64,000 nucleotides of DNA from SZUA-35 sp965530755 (GTDB lineage Bacteria > Actinomycetota > Acidimicrobiia > Acidimicrobiales > SZUA-35). The position numbers and the translations under genes are program-made. This document shows, piece after piece, positions 62,962 through 64,000 of the stretch. Each line of letters opens with the position of its first letter. The first letter of the stretch is position 1. Where the stretch lies: NCBI GenBank assembly GCA_965530755.1, contig CBESNA010000001.1:88625-152624 (forward strand), read 5' to 3'. The notes beneath the pieces were generated by a model, which was not told the origin of the DNA, ran no database searches, and saw only the letters and a list, made by a program, of their open reading frames with translations.

Positions 62962-63282
62962 ATGACCATCGCAACACTCGCCGGGGTCGACGTGGAGTTG
63001 AACGACGAAGGCTTCTTCGTCGACCCGGAACAGTGGACGACCGACATGGTCCCCCAGCTCGCAGAGGAGTGGGGCGTACCCGGTCCCCTCACCGACCAGC
63101 ACTGGCTGGTGCTGAACTACATGCGCCAGGAGTACTTCGAGAAGGGGACGGGTCCGACCGTTCGCAAGCTCGGAAAGTCATCCGGCGTCACCGTGAAGGA
63201 GCTCTACCAGCTCTTCCCGAAAGGCCCGGCCAAGTTGGCGGCCCGTGTTGCCGGCATCCCGAAACCCAAGGGCTGCATCTAG
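62962..63282 (+). CDS. TusE/DsrC-family sulfur carrier
   Basis: 106 residues with the DsrC/TusE core (EWGVPGPLTDQHWLVLNYMRQEYFEKGTGPTVRKL) and the penultimate cysteine in PKPKGCI. The second DsrC cysteine, expected 11 residues earlier, is Ala, so the protein matches TusE-type single-Cys carriers rather than dissimilatory DsrC. It would accept persulfide from the DsrE2-like partner. ATG 62962 follows GAGAGAA. Confidence 0.85.
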   Translation: MTIATLAGVDVELNDEGFFVDPEQWTTDMVPQLAEEWGVPGPLTDQHWLVLNYMRQEYFEKGTGPTVRKLGKSSGVTVKELYQLFPKGPAKLAARVAGIPKPKGCI

Positions 63283-63341
63283 GCGTTCAGGCCTGTCCGC
63301 ACACCCTCACCAACCACGCTTCAACAAGAAAGGTGGCCGTC

Positions 63342-63857
63342 ATGACCACACTGGCACAACAGTTCGACGCCGATACCAAGTCTTCAGACGCTCCCGAGCC
63401 GATCACCAAGGTCTCCATCGTGATCTCCAAGGCCTCGCTCGAGGAGATCTATCCGGGGCTGATCATGGCGAACGGCGCCCGGGCCGAAGGTATGGAAGCG
63501 AACCTCTTCTTCACCTTCTTCGGGCTCGACGCAATCCACAAGAAGCGTCAGGACCACATCAAAGTCTCGACCGTGGGCAACCCTGGGCTGCACATCCCTA
63601 CCTGGGCCGGCGGTCTGCCGGGCGTATCGTCGCTGATGACCAAGTACATGGAGCATCAGATCGAAGCCCTCGACATCCCGACGATCCCTGAGTTCATCGA
63701 GATGATCTCCGACACGGGTGCCGGCATCTACGGCTGCTTGGCATCAGTCGACCTCTTCAAACTGGAAGACGACGACTTCGTCGAGCAGGTCGACAGCATC
63801 ATCACGATCGGCGACTTCTACGAGATGGCGGCCGGCGGCCAGATCATCTTCACGTAG
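63342..63857 (+). CDS. DsrE2-like sulfurtransferase/peroxiredoxin-fold protein
   Basis: 171 residues in the DsrE/DsrF/DrsH-like (DrsE_2) family: VSIVISKASLEEIYPGLIMANGARAEGMEANLFFTFFGLD, then the conserved cysteine in GIYGCLASVDLF. The family moves sulfane sulfur between thiol carriers in sulfur oxidation. It is 59 bases after the TusE-like gene and completes an SQR-TusE-DsrE2 trio. Confidence 0.85.
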   Translation: MTTLAQQFDADTKSSDAPEPITKVSIVISKASLEEIYPGLIMANGARAEGMEANLFFTFFGLDAIHKKRQDHIKVSTVGNPGLHIPTWAGGLPGVSSLMTKYMEHQIEALDIPTIPEFIEMISDTGAGIYGCLASVDLFKLEDDDFVEQVDSIITIGDFYEMAAGGQIIFT

Positions 63858-63920
63858 CGGTTCAGACCTGACGGCGCTTGCACTGCACCCGCATCGGCGA
63901 AGCTAGGATGTCGCCTTCTG

Positions 63921-63994
63921 CGGGTGTAGTTCAATGGTAGAACATCAGCTTCCCAAGCTGAATACCGGGGTTCGATTCCCCGTACCCGCTCCAT
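63921..63994 (+). tRNA. tRNA-Gly (anticodon CCC)
   Basis: Cloverleaf with acceptor GCGGGTG/TACCCGC (last pair G-U), anticodon stem TCAGC/GCTGA with loop TTCCCAA (anticodon CCC), and T arm GGTTCGATT. Unlike the other three tRNA genes, CCA is encoded (63992-63994). A TAGGAT box lies at 63905-63910. Confidence 0.93.
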
Positions 63995-64000
63995 ACGAAA

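Overview
The window is high-GC, gene-dense bacterial DNA from an actinobacterium. The evidence is the dnaK-grpE-dnaJ-hspR-clpB cluster with a MerR-type HspR, the clpS-DUF2017 pair, a Rv0338c-like iron-sulfur reductase, an OmpR-type regulator beside amtB-glnB, TANNNT boxes placed for leaderless translation, and three of four tRNA genes without an encoded CCA. The class is inferred: an aerobic, free-living Acidimicrobiia-like lineage fits best. No phage, transposase, CRISPR array or rRNA was seen.

Layout. 1-2.9 kb: the end of an F420-type oxidoreductase, pdxH and an ABC exporter, with two copies of a nested palindromic repeat at convergent gene ends. 3-13.7 kb: aerobic terminal oxidase genes on the minus strand (ctaB, a subunit I-like protein that has lost most metal ligands, a subunit III-like protein, a 7-helix protein, ctaC fused to cytochrome c, ctaD, ctaE, ctaF, ctaG), with heme A synthase divergent. 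13.7-16.7 kb: clpS, DUF2017, degV, plsY and tRNA-Glu, tRNA-Asp and tRNA-Phe with structured leaders and spacers. 16.8-19.7 kb: a flavin/iron-sulfur oxidoreductase and a Gmad2 membrane protein. 19.9-22.8 kb: an arsenic operon (ArsR-ArsC fusion, GAPDH, ArsJ). 22.8-32.5 kb: an ABC exporter, a GH5 lipoprotein, a MerE-like protein, purB, a zinc-finger protein, purA and an MFS transporter. 32.5-38.7 kb: a short leader ORF and terminator before a 997-aa LuxR-type ATPase regulator, an MFS transporter, a sugar-phosphate transferase and a DUF1499 protein. 38.7-45.5 kb: clpB-hspR-dnaJ-grpE-dnaK. 45.6-50.9 kb: ilvA, an MFS transporter, glnB-amtB and an atypical OmpR-like regulator. 51-56.5 kb: an SPFH/zinc-ribbon module and an HdrD-like membrane reductase. 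56.5-61.5 kb: an MFS transporter, dcd and poorly known proteins. 61.6-64 kb: a sulfide oxidation/sulfur carrier cluster (SQR-like, TusE-like, DsrE2-like) and tRNA-Gly.

How the genes work together. Heme A synthesis (ctaB, ctaA), oxidase subunits and copper assembly (ctaG) form one respiratory locus; the HdrD-like reductase and the SQR-like flavoprotein could feed electrons to the same chain. AmtB and PII appear to be controlled by the neighbouring OmpR-like protein through 11-bp-spaced half-sites that also lie before the regulator itself. The chaperone cluster carries its own HspR repressor and a HAIR-like operator at dnaK.

The most unusual observations are the redox-dead subunit I paralogue paired with a second subunit III, a dockerin-type calcium loop inserted in the CuA domain of CtaC, the matching promoter architecture of amtB and its probable activator, and nine genes with TANNNT 6-8 nt before the start codon.
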